Below are positions 35,501 to 45,754 of a DNA stretch of 64,000 bases, in pieces. Position 1 is the stretch's first letter. Each line of letters begins with the position of its first letter. The position numbers and the translations under genes were made by a program. Source of the stretch: Thelephora terrestris (Eukaryota; Basidiomycota; Agaricomycetes; Thelephorales; Thelephoraceae); contig WIUZ02000003.1 of NCBI GenBank assembly GCA_015956445.1, positions 2,418,001 to 2,482,000 of the forward strand, read 5' to 3'. The notes beneath the pieces are model-generated. The model was not told the origin of the DNA, made no database searches, and was given only the letters and a program-made list of their open reading frames with translations.

Positions 35501-35794
35501 ATCAAGTTGTGGTACCACAACTTGTCATCCATGGTCAAGTAGTGGGGAGGCCTGGCGATCGTTGCCTCCAGTTGTCGAGCATCCACCTTATCGGCAACCG
35601 CGAAGATCTACGACGCGATGTCAGTTGTTGCCAGCAAACGGCGACACGTGACGTCGCACCTCGCGATAACTAGGGTACGCCACATTGGCGTTCGGCAGGA
35701 AGTACCCCTTGTTCTGTACAGACCGAGGGTCAGCGGACTCGATGGTAGCGGTGCTGTTCTCAGCACGGAAGACACGGTCGGAGATCATGGGCAT
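35501..35794 (-). pseudogene. Antisense gene of element E, 5' part only
   Basis: Exon 1 is 35660-35794 (MPMISDRVFRAENS..YPSYRE), a 52-nt intron (GTGCGA..GTCGTAG) spans 35608-35659, and exon 2 runs from 35607 to the P1 junction at 35501. Exon 2 reads IFAVADKVDARQLEAT, then YLTMDDKLWYHN, which lines up with exon 2 of the B gene (ILEVLSEVDVERLRET, LTWDDELWVRT): same intron position and same spacing. The gene is cut by P1 after about 80 residues. An upstream in-frame Met at 35857 is possible. Confidence 0.55.
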
Positions 35795-35953
35795 AATGGA
35801 TGAGTAGTCGGTTGGTAGGATTGTTGGTTTGAGAAGAAGGGAGTTTGATGAATCCAACGGCCGGTTCGCGCTACGCTTTATCCGACCATCGAGAGCGCTC
35901 GCGCCCTATTCGCCATTGGATCGGTCCATCGTTTCACCGGCCCAGACTCCCCA

Positions 35954-36906
35954 CACTGGGGACAAGGGGTCAAATACCCGGTGGGTACATGCTGAACACA
36001 TTGTGATCACAGTCAACAAGTAATCACAATGTGCCCAGTGGGGGAAATTTGAATACATTCAAAATGTGCCCGGCCATGTGAGTCCAATGTGCCAAGTAGG
36101 CACATTTTGATTGTGATCACAATGTACCCATCAATGTGATCTAAATGTGCCCACTGGGGACATTTTGGTTGCGATCACAATGTACACATCAATGTGAACT
36201 CAATGTGCCTGCTGTGCATATTTTGATTGTGATCACAATGTTCCCATCAATGTGTTCTCAATGTACCCAGCTCATTACATAATAGTTTCTTTCACAATGT
36301 TGTCCACAATGTGTCCAGCATGTGGCTGAGCCACTCATTCAAACTTCTTTCACAAAGTATCCAGTGATGTGTCCATAATGTCCCCAGGGGGTTCTTTTTG
36401 AAGTAATCACAATGTAATCTCAATATTGTTCAATTTCACCATGAACTTTCAAAGAAATCACTATGTGTATGGCTGTACACATTCTAGACACATCACTGGA
36501 TACTTTGTGAAAGAAGTTTGAATGAGTGGCTCAGCCACATGCTGGACACATTGTGGACAACATTGTGAAAGAAACTATTATGTAATGAGCTGGGTACATT
36601 GAGAACACATTGATGGGAAAATTGTAAAAGAAATTAAAATGTGCACAGCAGGCACATCGAGATCACATTGATGTGTACATTGTGATCGCAATCAAAATGT
36701 CCCCAGTGGGTACATTGAGATCAAATTGATGGGTACATTGCGATCGCAATCAAAATGTGCCCAGTGGGCACATTGGATTCACATGGCCAGGTACATTTTG
36801 AATGTATTCAAATTTCCCCCACTGGGCACATTGCGATCACTTTTTGACTGTGATCACAATGTATTCAGCATGTACCCACCGGGTATTTGACCCCTTGCCC
36901 CCAGTG
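35954..36906. mobile_element. F2a, CACTG foldback element (953 bp)
   Basis: Ends CACTGGGGACAAGGGG and CCCCTTGCCCCCAGTG. The 3-bp duplication CCA lies at 35951-35953 and 36907-36909. The whole element is a long imperfect palindrome built from a phrase like ATTGTGATCACAATGT that recurs about every 50-60 bases. CACTG ends and 3-bp duplications are those of the CACTA (EnSpm/CMC) superfamily. With no transposase it would be non-autonomous. Confidence 0.8.
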
Positions 36907-36989
36907 CCATACATTCGCTTCAACCATTCAAGCCCCACTCGGTCTTTTGTTGTCCCGATCGGACGAGCTGACGTGTCGTCCTCTTATTG

Positions 36990-37490
36990 CACTGGGGGCA
37001 GGGGCACCTGGAATCAGTGATTACATCTTGATTACATGGTGAGTTCATGTGCACTTTTCAATGATTGTAATCGCCAATTCCAGGTCGATTACATTTCAAA
37101 TGTTACCTTGACATGTAATTCGACTGTTGCCACCAACTCCATTTGAAATTTCCTCAAGATGTTCCCAAGCAATATTTCCTGAATGTGCCCAGTGGGTACA
37201 TTGTGAAAACATCTCATGTTTTTGAGCGCATTTAGATTACATCTTGGACGATTGCAGAACATGCTGATTACATTGCAGTATCATTTTTGCTGACAGGTCA
37301 AAAGCATCCCAGAAACATTTGTTGAGCACATTTTGAATGGAATTGGTGGAAATTGGTTGGATTACATGTCAAGGTAACATTTGAAATGTAATCAACCTGG
37401 AATCGGCAATTACAATCATTGAGAAGTGCACATGAACTCACCATGTACTCAAGATGTAATCACCAATTCCAGGTGCCCTTGCCCCCAGTG
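36990..37490. mobile_element. F1b, CACTG foldback element (501 bp)
   Basis: Starts CACTGGGGGCAGGGGC and ends CCCTTGCCCCCAGTG, with the TTG duplication at 36987-36989 and 37491-37493. About 150 bases at each end are inverted repeats (GATTACATCTTGATTACATG and its complement). Same length as F1c. Inserted in element E upstream of its TATA box. Confidence 0.85.
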
Positions 37491-37705
37491 TTGGTCAGTC
37501 TTCGCATGTGATATTGTTCTTTGTCATTCCTTTCCCACACGATGTCATGACCCCTTTCTTATTCTCTCACGAACCCTGACCCATTAGTCATTCATTTATC
37601 ATTTCTATTCTGTAATCCGGGCCGCTTACTGTTCCAGCTTACTCTCGGCCCTTCTTTATTCCGAGTTATATTTAGATAGGGTTATCTCTGTCCCGGCCAC
37701 TCTCC

Positions 37706-37713
37706 TATATAAG
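37706..37713 (+). promoter_or_regulatory. TATA box of element E
   Basis: TATATAAG about 470 nt before the end of the element, in the same relative position as in family B. Confidence 0.45.
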
Positions 37714-39299
37714 TACCAGTAGAGTAGCTGAGGACTCCCCATCTTTGATATCTCGGGAAGTCCTCTTCTCCTTGCAGCATCGGTGTATTTGCTGTAGGCC
37801 ACTGAAGAGCTTATCGAGTAACTCTCTGAACACGTTCGCTCTCCTCTCTCTCTCAGCCTTGCGTTAAGAATCGGCGAACGCGCTTACGAAAAGGAGTTCC
37901 TCGCCGCTCTCTTAATCAAGCACCAGTTTGAGGCGCCATCCTCGGGCTCTTATCTCTGCCCTCAGAAGACGATAGGGATTGATCTGATAGAGGCTCGGCA
38001 CTCCTGCTGTGAATTCGGACAACCTACCGGAGAACGCTCGTCCATTGTGTTTTGGACCATGTAGACTTTGGGTGGATATAGGGAAGTCGTTCCCCCTTTG
38101 CCCTATTGTTTCTTGTTGGTTGGAGTTGCGACTCACCAACAGCACTGGTACCTGAAGGGCGAAGAGTGGCCCTGACAAAGACTAGGGCGGCAACGTTAGG
38201 GTCCTCGACTGCGGTTCCCACTGTCGCGATGGCTGGTCTGTCCGTCGGGGGTCCTTCCGGCCTTTCCTTGGGGCTGCACAGCTGGGAGGTCGACCTTCGC
38301 GATTTTGAGCAGAACTGGGGTGAGTCAGCAGCTGCTGTCCAGTCAATAGAAAAGTGGAGGTCAGATAACTGAGGAGCTATTACAATAGTGCAGGTCCGTA
38401 TCTACCAATGCAAAAGTGGCTTTGCCCCCAGAACCACCCAGACGGCACCTCAGCCGAATGGAGAAATACCGAAATGTTGGGTCTGATGGCCCATCAGCAA
38501 GTATTCCCAATTAGGCAAGTACCGGAGGAGTGGATCACCCATGTGGCTGGGTATGCTTACATAATAAAAATATTTAAATGTTGAAAAATGCAGAAAAATC
38601 CAAAAAAAAATCCAAAAATTAATAGAAAATTCCCACGGGTGTCAGGGAGAGCAGAAAATGAAAAATGAACTGTGGGAATTTTGGATCAAAAATTTCCACA
38701 AAGGGGTATTTTGATAGCTGACATAAGTAGGTCATGTGACTGAAAAAAGTGGGTGTTGCTTATGTAATCAGGTCATGTGACCGACCAAAAAAAGAAAGTT
38801 TTGATGGCTTACATAAGTGTCTCAAAAATGCTTTTGGAGGGGACTTTCCCAAAAAGGAAATTTCTTTTTAGGAAATTTTGATGGCTTACATAAGCGACTC
38901 AAAAATGATTTTGACAAAAAATCCCAAAAAGGAAATTATATGCCAGAAAAATCGGAAAAATGCCAGAAAAATCCTAAAAAATACCAAAAAAATTCCCACG
39001 GATCTAGAAAGTACCCAAAATGGTCAATTAATTCCAAAAATATCGAAAAAATGGGTTTTCTGGTTGGATAAATCCAGAAAAATTCCGAAAAATTACCAAA
39101 AATTCCAGAATATGTATAAATATTTTATAAAAATTATCCCAATTTTTTTGTCCATTAAATAGCCCACAATTTCGATATTAATGCATTTTCTGCCCCCAAA
39201 AATCCAGAAAAATCTCCAAAATTTAATTAAAAATTAAAAATTACATATATATCCATAATCTTTGCTATATCATAAAATACAGACCCATTTGTGGTCATA

Positions 39300-39800
39300 A
39301 ACTAGCCCTAAACCTAAACATAACCTAACCTAACCTAACCTAACCTAACCCTAACCCTAAACCTGAACCTAACCTCACCTAGTTTGGCCTTATCTTATCT
39401 TATCTTGAACCTACTCTAAACCTAAACTTGAATCTAAACCTAACCTCAACCTCAACCTATCCTAACCTAACTCAACCTACCCCTAACCTACCCTGCCCTA
39501 AACCTAGCCTGCCCTAAACCTAACCTAGCACTAAACCTAACCTAGCACTAAACCTAACCTAGCACAGAACCTAGCCTAGGACCAAACCTAAACCTAAACC
39601 TAACCTGCCCTAAGCCTAACCCAATTCTAACCTCACCTAGTCCTAACCCTGACCTGGCCTTGTTTGGCCTTATCTTATTTTATCTCATCTTATCTTATCT
39701 TACCTTATCTTATCTTACCTAGCCCAAACCTAACCTAACCCAGCCTAACCTAACCTGACATAGTCCACTTAACCTAATCCACCACACAGATCACCCAACC
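39300..39800 (+). repeat. Telomere-like array, left arm of P2
   Basis: Interspersed CCTAA, CCCTAA and AAACCTA units with a TTATC run near 39390 and 39670-39720; more degenerate than in P1. Confidence 0.8.
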
Positions 39801-40539
39801 TAACCTAACCTAGGGTGGTCCACCTGACCTAGCCTGATGCAACTTGACTTGATCTCATCTAATCAGCTGTTATCTTATCTAACCTTAATTTAAATACCCT
39901 AGCTAACCAACATCTGACTCAACCTCACCTGGCTCACTAGCACATAACTGGGCTATGGGAACATGCTGTGAGCTGCACCATCCCATGTCCCATATCCAAC
40001 TGTCAACCAAGCACAACAACTGTGGTGGACCTACAAGTTAGTGGACCTATAAGCCCACAGACCCCCACAACTATAGACTGTTCACTCAGTTGTTCACTCA
40101 GTAGAGACATCCATTATCTGACCTCACCATGTACCACCCCCACCCTGTGTTCTGTGCCAGACCACAACTTCACCACAACTCAAGTTTAATCACCTGGCTG
40201 AACCTGCAAGCCAGATAGATATAGACTACCAGTTACGCATCTATGGATTTGTAAGCCTGAGAGTACATGTTTCAGCCAGGTGGCTGAACTTGAGTTGTGG
40301 TGAAGTTGTGGTCTGGCACAGAACACAGGGTGAGGTTGGATAACAGGTGTCTCCACTGAGTGAACAGTCTACAGTTGGATACAGGATATGGGTGGTACAG
40401 CTGATAGTGTGTTCCTATAGCCCAGTCATGTGCTGGTGAGCTGGGTGAAGTTGGGTTAGATGTTGGTCAGCTAAGGTGTTTAGATTAAGTGCAGATAAGA
40501 TGATAGCTGATTAGATAAGATCAAGTCAAGTTGCATTGG

Positions 40540-40970
40540 GCTGGGCAGGTGAACCACTTTGGGTTAGGTTAGGTTGGGTAATCTGTGGTGGACTAGGTTA
40601 AGTGGGCTGTGTCCGGTTAGGCTAGGGTAGGTTAGGTTAGGTTTAGGGCAGGCAAGATAGGATAAGATAAGATAAGGCCAAACTAGGTGAGGTTAGGTGT
40701 AGGGCAGGTTAGGTTTAGGTTTAGGCTTTGTGCTAGGTGAGGTTTAGGTTAGGTTTAGGTTTAGGTTATGTTTAGGTTCAGGGTTATGTTAGGTTAGGTT
40801 CAGGTTTAGGGTTAGGGTTAGGTTAGGCTATGTTAGGTTAGGTTAGGTTAGGTTAGGTTCGGTTAGGTTATGTTTAGGTTTAGGGTTAGGTTTAGGATTA
40901 GGTTTATGGTTAGATTTAGGGCAGGTTTAGGTTTAGGTTCAGGTTTAGGTTTGGGTCTAGGGCTAGTTTA
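40540..40970 (-). repeat. Telomere-like array, right arm of P2
   Basis: TTAGG and TTTAGGG-type units on the plus strand, the mirror of the left array but with a different order of variants. Confidence 0.8.
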
Positions 40971-42437
40971 TGACCACAAATGGGTCTGTATTTTATGATT
41001 TAGCAAAGATTATGGATATATATGTAATTTTTAATTTTTAATTAAATTTTGGAGATTTTTCTGGATTTTTAGGGGCAGAAAATGCATTAATATCGAAATT
41101 GTGGGCTATTTAATGGACAAAAAAAAATTGGGATAATTTTTATAAAATATTTATACATATTCTGGAATTTTTGGTAATTTTTCGGAATTTTTCTGGATTT
41201 ATCCAACCAGAAAACCCATTTTTTCGATATTTTTGGAATTAATTGACAATTTTGGGTACTTTCTAGATCCGTGGGAATTTTTTTGGTATTTTTTAGGATT
41301 TTTCTGGCATTTTTCCGATTTTTCTGGCATATAATTTCCTTTTTGGGATTTTTTGTCAAAATCATTTTTGAGTCGCTTATGTAAGCCATCAAAATTTCCT
41401 AAAAAGGAATTTCCTTTTTGGGAAAGTCCCCTCCAAAAGCATTTTTGAGACACTTATGTAAGCCATCAAAACTTTCTTTTTTTGGTCGGTCACATGACCT
41501 GATTACATAAGCAACACCCACTTTTTTCAGTCACATGACCTACTTATGTCAGCTATCAAAATTTCCTAAAAAGGAAATTTTGATGCCAAAACCATTTTTG
41601 GTTTGCTTATGTCAGCTATCAAAATACCCCTTTGTGGAAATTTTTGATCCAAAATTCCCACAGTTCATTTTTCATTTTCTGCTCTCCCTGACACCCGTGG
41701 GAATTTTCTATTAATTTTTGGATTTTTTTTGGATTTTTCTGCATTTTTCAACATTTAAATATTTTTATTATGTAAGCATACCCAGCCACATGGGTGATCC
41801 ACTCCTCCGGTACTTGCCTAATTGGGAATACTTGCTGATGGGCCATCAGACCCAACATTTCGGTATTTCTCCATTCGGCTGAGGTGCCGTCTGGGTGGTT
41901 CTGGGGGCAAAGCCACTTTTGCATTGGTAGATACGGACCTGCACTATTGTAATAGCTCCTCAGTTATCTGACCTCCACTTTTCTATTGACTGGACAGCAG
42001 CTGCTGGGTGAGTCCGAGGATTCGCCGGTTGCTGTGGAGCAACTTCGCACAGCCCTGCGTGTCCAGATGTCCAGGGAGCGCAATGAGGTGGATCAACTCG
42101 CCGATCTGGTCGCGGGTTGTCGCTACATCTTGAAGCGGATCCTGGCGAGGATGAATGCGGAGATCGATCGCCGAGGTGGGGAGGAGATCTGGGACACCTC
42201 TGATCTCGAGGGTTCGGGAGAGGAGGGAGGTGATGGCGACATTTCTGTGGGTGCTGTGGGCGACGAAGATATGTTTTCGGACATCGAGGATATGGCGGGA
42301 GGTGCGGGAGGGGGATCTCAAGGTGTGGGCGATGTCACGAACGCGTGACATAGTAGCCAAGATCGCACGAGTAATTCAAGACATTGGTCTTATTCGCAGT
42401 AGTAATAGTACAAAAGGAAGGAGGAAAAACTACAAAC

Positions 42438-43341
42438 TCAAACAAGAACGAACGGGTCAGCATCGCAGGCACAGTTCTGAGGAAAGGGGCAACGATGAGC
42501 GAAGTGGTGAGGGTTATGAATACTTTCAGGACAATAAGACCACTCTCGCGTCATCGGATCCTGCCAACATTCCCTACACCCCAACACATCATGAGAGAGA
42601 ATCTCATACATCTCTCGCCGCACGTCCAGCAAGGCCCCGCTCACTAAGGAGAACCCATAGTGGTCTTGGAGACCCGCCACCTCCACTTTCAACTTCATCT
42701 TCACCTGCCGTGACTTGTCGGACGGACGACAACGTTGACCAGAACGAGTCATCGGACTCTTGCGGGTCTTCTTCTTCTGGGACCTCTCCACCATCTGGCG
42801 AACTGGGGCAGGACTCCAGGGAGGGGATGGAGGGAGAGGAACGCCCTGATCCTGGCGGTGGCGAAGGGACGACGGGGGACTCGCGAGGGGGGTCGGTGCA
42901 ATAAGCCCCACGGCACTGGTGTCCGAAATATCGGAAGAGAGATGCCTGGAAAGGTCCCCAATGTTCCAAAGCAAAGTGAGAGAAGTCATCATTCAAGCTG
43001 TTCACAATGACGTACATGCGGTCCACGCGCTTCTCCAACGTCGCGATCCTATCCTCCCTTTCCCTCTCCATGACGTCAAGCAAACGAGCGGCCGCAGGGT
43101 GTTGAGCCTGCATCAGAGGCATGGGAAGTCTGGGGTCTTCGTACCCAGCCTGTTCCCAGAACTCAGCGGGAGCATTGTGGACGGTGAGGAAGTCGATGGC
43201 GACCCGGTTGTCATGAGCGATGTTGGCGGGGGAGTCATACAGGTGCTGCTCCACGTTGTAAGGAGCATCCGTCTCGAAGGACGGGGTAAAAGGGGTGGCA
43301 GCGGCGTTGAGCACGGCGTTGTTGGCATCGAAGGAAGACAT
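42438..43341 (-). CDS. Antisense gene of A1 (277 aa, Cys/His-rich C-terminus)
   Basis: Exon 1 is 43016-43341 and exon 2 is 42438-42945, with a 70-nt intron (GTACGT..CTTTCCAG). Without the intron the reading frame misses the conserved C-terminus; with it A1, A3 and A4 all give continuous proteins. The N-terminal half contains PSFETDAPYNVEQHLYDS and APAEFWEQAGYEDPRLP, then a short coil (MEREREDRIATLEKRVDRM). The middle is Pro/Ser-rich and basic (QMVERSQKKKTRKSPM). The C-terminus holds CRECWQDP..YCPESIHNPHHFAHRCP..NCACD, six or more Cys plus a His cluster, which looks like a metal-binding module I cannot assign. Antisense to the element promoter; it shares the intergenic region with the sense gene. 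Confidence 0.65.
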
Positions 43342-43822
43342 AATTTCAAAGGTTGTTTAGGGGAGTGGTGGTTGGTTTAGTGGGAGTGGAAAAGAGACGA
43401 TGGAGGGAACGATCATTAATCCCCCTGACTTAAATACATCCTGACTCAACAGAACCCCAAAAGGGGAAAACAATACCTATTTTCCATTAAAGTCCCAATT
43501 AGGATAAACGAACCCTCAACCCCAATCGCGATCCCATCAAAACCTGAGAAATCCCCATCGATCAGGAGAAATCCCCATTGATCGGGAGAAATCCCCACCA
43601 TACTTCTACTACTCCCGAAACCCAGAGAAATCCCCGTCGATCAGAAGAAATCCCCTAGTGCTTCCATCAGTTGTTCCTCCTATTATTTTTCATATTAGTT
43701 ATTATCATTCGTCGTCCTAAGTCCCCCGTCCCCGACTCATTCAACCTACCCTAAAGTACGCACAGACCATGTTTACGCACGTTTGGTTCCTTGTAGAACT
43801 ATGACTCCTGTAGAGGACTGGG

Positions 43823-43830
43823 TATATAAG
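43823..43830 (+). promoter_or_regulatory. TATA box of A1 sense gene
   Basis: TATATAAG, 154 nt before the ATG at 43977. It is followed by GAGCGTTCGCTC and a leader with its own intron (43906-43958, GTAAGC..AAAGCAG). Upstream lies CGCACAGACCATG, shared with family C. Confidence 0.6.
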
Positions 43831-43976
43831 GAAGAGCGTTCGCTCCTTCTTTTCCCCATTCTCAATCTCTTCTGTACTCCTCTACCCACAACTTGAATAA
43901 ACAAAGTAAGCTGAGGAATTCTCCTCACGTCTTACTCTCCCTAACTCATTTAAAGCAGGAATTCTCCTGCCAGTGT

Positions 43977-44600
43977 ATGTTCAGTCCCCCAAATCCTTTT
44001 CCCTCTACTAGTCCAGTCCAGCGACCCAACGTCCCTGACGCCAGGAGATCTATCTGGGAGTATAAACTCATCAGGAGTCTCCAAGTAAACCGAACAGCCG
44101 GCTTACTCACCCATTTCCCTTATTACCGACCCTTTGCAGCTCTTGACGCCGGAGTCACCACTCCTCCTTTTCTCTTAGGAGCGGATCATCAATTCCTTTG
44201 GAATTCAGATCTTACGGAGAGCGTCCTCGCTACCGTTTACTTCAGTATCAGTCCAGCCTTTTATTTCCCTTCTCCGCGCATTCATCTGACCACAAACATC
44301 CACACCCACTCTCCTGCTATCATCGTCCTCTGGTGGGAAATTCCAACTGAATTACCTTATTCGGTTATAGAATATCTCGTCAATTTCGAACGCCTTAGCG
44401 ATCAAGACTTCGAACCATTTGTGCAGCAACTCAATCAGTTCTGCCAAGACTATCATTCGCCCGTCCACCCTTACCAGACAGAGTCACCTCTTTCTCTTGA
44501 TATTCCTCCTCCCCTCACCTCCACGCCCGGAACCCCCTTCAAAACCAGACCCGACACCCCTCACCCAGCTGCTAATCCTCTAGCGTCCCACAAACAGTAA
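43977..44600 (+). CDS. Sense gene of A1 (207 aa, unknown family)
   Basis: An uninterrupted frame from ATG 43977 follows a TATA box and a 53-nt leader intron. It is intact in all four complete copies of the element (206-207 aa). Seen: PDARRSIWEYKLIRSLQVNR, GVTTPPFLLGADHQFLWNSD, then hydrophobic and aromatic blocks (VYFSISPAFYFPSP, IIVLWWEIPTELPYS), FERLSDQDFEPFVQQLNQF, and a Pro-rich tail. No signal peptide or membrane helix is clear. No known gag, protease or envelope motif is seen. Differences between copies are often at third codon positions, which suggests selection on the protein. It ends only 20 nt before the element end. Confidence 0.7.
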   Translation: MFSPPNPFPSTSPVQRPNVPDARRSIWEYKLIRSLQVNRTAGLLTHFPYYRPFAALDAGVTTPPFLLGADHQFLWNSDLTESVLATVYFSISPAFYFPSPRIHLTTNIHTHSPAIIVLWWEIPTELPYSVIEYLVNFERLSDQDFEPFVQQLNQFCQDYHSPVHPYQTESPLSLDIPPPLTSTPGTPFKTRPDTPHPAANPLASHKQ

Positions 44601-44662
44601 GCAGGCCTACAACCCTGACAGGCGAGTCTGGAGTGGCTGAAGAGGGGTTGCGGGATGTTTGA

Positions 44663-45163
44663 GGAACAAGGGGTAGGTCGCATCGAACTTTTACCACTAC
44701 CATCATGTACTTCTTGGCTTCTTGGACTTTTGGTTTCTTGAATTGACTTGTTTTCTTGGTTTGTCGTGTCTGAGAAGTGGTGAGATCCGTGAAATCAGCT
44801 GGGTGGGACATGGGGACGGTCTGCCTCCTCTTTGGCGGGTTGCGGAGGGATGATCGGGAGGCAGGCGTGATAGTGGGGACTAGCTCTCCTTGAGACTTTA
44901 AACACTGACCGTCCTCGGTCACCATGACGATGTCCTGCAGGTCTGGGAGGCGTTCCACGACGGGAGGGGTGAGCAGCGCAGAGGGGAAAAGTCGACGGCA
45001 CCCGAGGTACAGCTTCGCGGTCCGGTCAGGACGATCGGGACGCTTCCGGCGTTTTCCGAACCACGTGGGACGCCGTACGGTCCGCGAGGAGGGGGGAAAA
45101 CGTCAGGGTGGGGATCGAGTGAGAAATTTTTTTTTGAAGTCCACCACCACCAGCACGACCGCA
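44663..45163 (+). other. Spacer between G2 and G3
   Basis: Contains a minus-strand open stretch (44630-44958) rich in Lys, Ser and Thr (TSQTRQTKKTSQFKKPK) with no recognised family and an artificial extension into A1. On the plus strand it probably serves as the G2 3' end and the G3 promoter; TTTTTTTTGAAGTCC precedes the G3 ATG. Confidence 0.35.
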
Positions 45164-45754
45164 ATGCCTCTCATCAGGAATCACTATCTCACCGACGGCG
45201 ACAATCCTGTGTGGATAAACAACCTTGAAGCTCGCGATCCCCCCACTGATCGTCCAGGGGTTGGCTTTCTCAACATCACTCTTGTAGACATCGTGGAACG
45301 CGTTCGGAGCGAGCGTGGGGATCGCGATGCCTTGGAAAGGGCCACGAGCTCAGATGCTCTCTTGGGATTCGCTATCAGGGCTATTGACACTGGGGGCAAG
45401 GGGTCAAATACCTGGTGGGTACATGCTGAACACATTGTGATCACAGTCAACAAGTGATCACAATGTGCACAGTTGAGGAAATTTGAATACATTCAAAATG
45501 TGCCTGGCCATGTGAGTCCAATGTGCCCAGTGGGCACATTTTGATTGTGATCACAATGTACCCATCAATGTGATCTCAATTGCCCACTGGGGACATTTTG
45601 ATTGCAATCACAATGTACACATCAATGTGATCTCAATGTGCCTGCTGTGTGTCACGAACGCGTGACATAGTAGCCAAAATCACACAAATAATTCAAGACA
45701 TTGGTCTCATTCGCGGTAATAATAGTACAAAGGTGGCTAAAAGGGACTACAAAC

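Larger units (their letters stand above)
35501..38177 (+). mobile_element. Element E, truncated giant LTR-like element
   Basis: The right end reads GAGTGGCCCTGACA, identical to the end of family B, followed by AAGAC (38178-38182) as the expected duplication. The left part is lost at the P1 junction. Its own sequence is 35501-35953, 36910-36989 and 37494-38177; F2a and F1b are inserted between. It keeps the start of an antisense gene and a TATA box at 37706. It is a relative of B, not a copy. Confidence 0.65.
38326..42006. mobile_element. P2, second giant telomere-repeat palindrome (3681 bp)
   Basis: The ends are CAGCAGCTGCTGTCCAG and its complement, with a 7-bp duplication GGTGAGT at 38319-38325 and 42007-42013. 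The arms pair over most of their length around a centre near 40166, but the inner telomere-like parts (about 39300-39800 and 40540-40970) have diverged in unit order, so P2 is older than P1 or was not homogenised. The subterminal motifs (GCTTACATAAG, GTGGGTGTTGCTTATG) are shared with P1. No transposase gene. Confidence 0.85.
42333..44620 (+). mobile_element. Element A1, giant LTR-like insertion (2288 bp)
   Basis: Starts TGTCACGAACGCGTGACA (a hairpin) and ends CCTACAACCCTGACA, with the GGCGA duplication at 42328-42332 and 44621-44625. It contains two divergent genes separated by a promoter region with a TATA box at 43823. Four other copies in the window (A2 to A5) share both ends or the left end. 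There is no internal direct repeat, so it is read as a solo LTR, although a two-gene element of another class cannot be excluded. Confidence 0.8.
38178..44662 (+). pseudogene. Gene G2, later part, split by P2 and A1
   Basis: The coding pieces are 38178-38325, 42014-42332 and 44626-44662. P2 sits between the first two and A1 between the last two. Removing P2 with one GGTGAGT copy, and A1 with one GGCGA copy, gives a single open frame that ends at the TGA at 44660. Seen in it: LHSWEVDLRDFEQNW before P2, then RTALRVQMSRERNEVDQLAD and CRYILKRILARMNAEIDRRG, a likely coiled coil, then an acidic Gly-rich stretch and EEGLRDV-stop. The start is uncertain: the ATG at 38229 or further upstream in the piece at 31364. 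Family unknown. The two insertions presumably make the present locus non-functional. Confidence 0.5.

Noticed and set aside
42155-42904. Plus-strand open frame of 249 codons in A1 and its counterparts in A2, A3 and A4
   Set aside because: It is the mirror of the antisense gene's second exon. The antisense reading has the splice site, the coil and the conserved Cys/His block, and this frame has no independent start context.
44572-44958. Minus-strand frame rich in Lys and Thr between G2 and G3
   Set aside because: Its last part continues into element A1, so it cannot be an ancestral frame. The remaining part has no recognised family.
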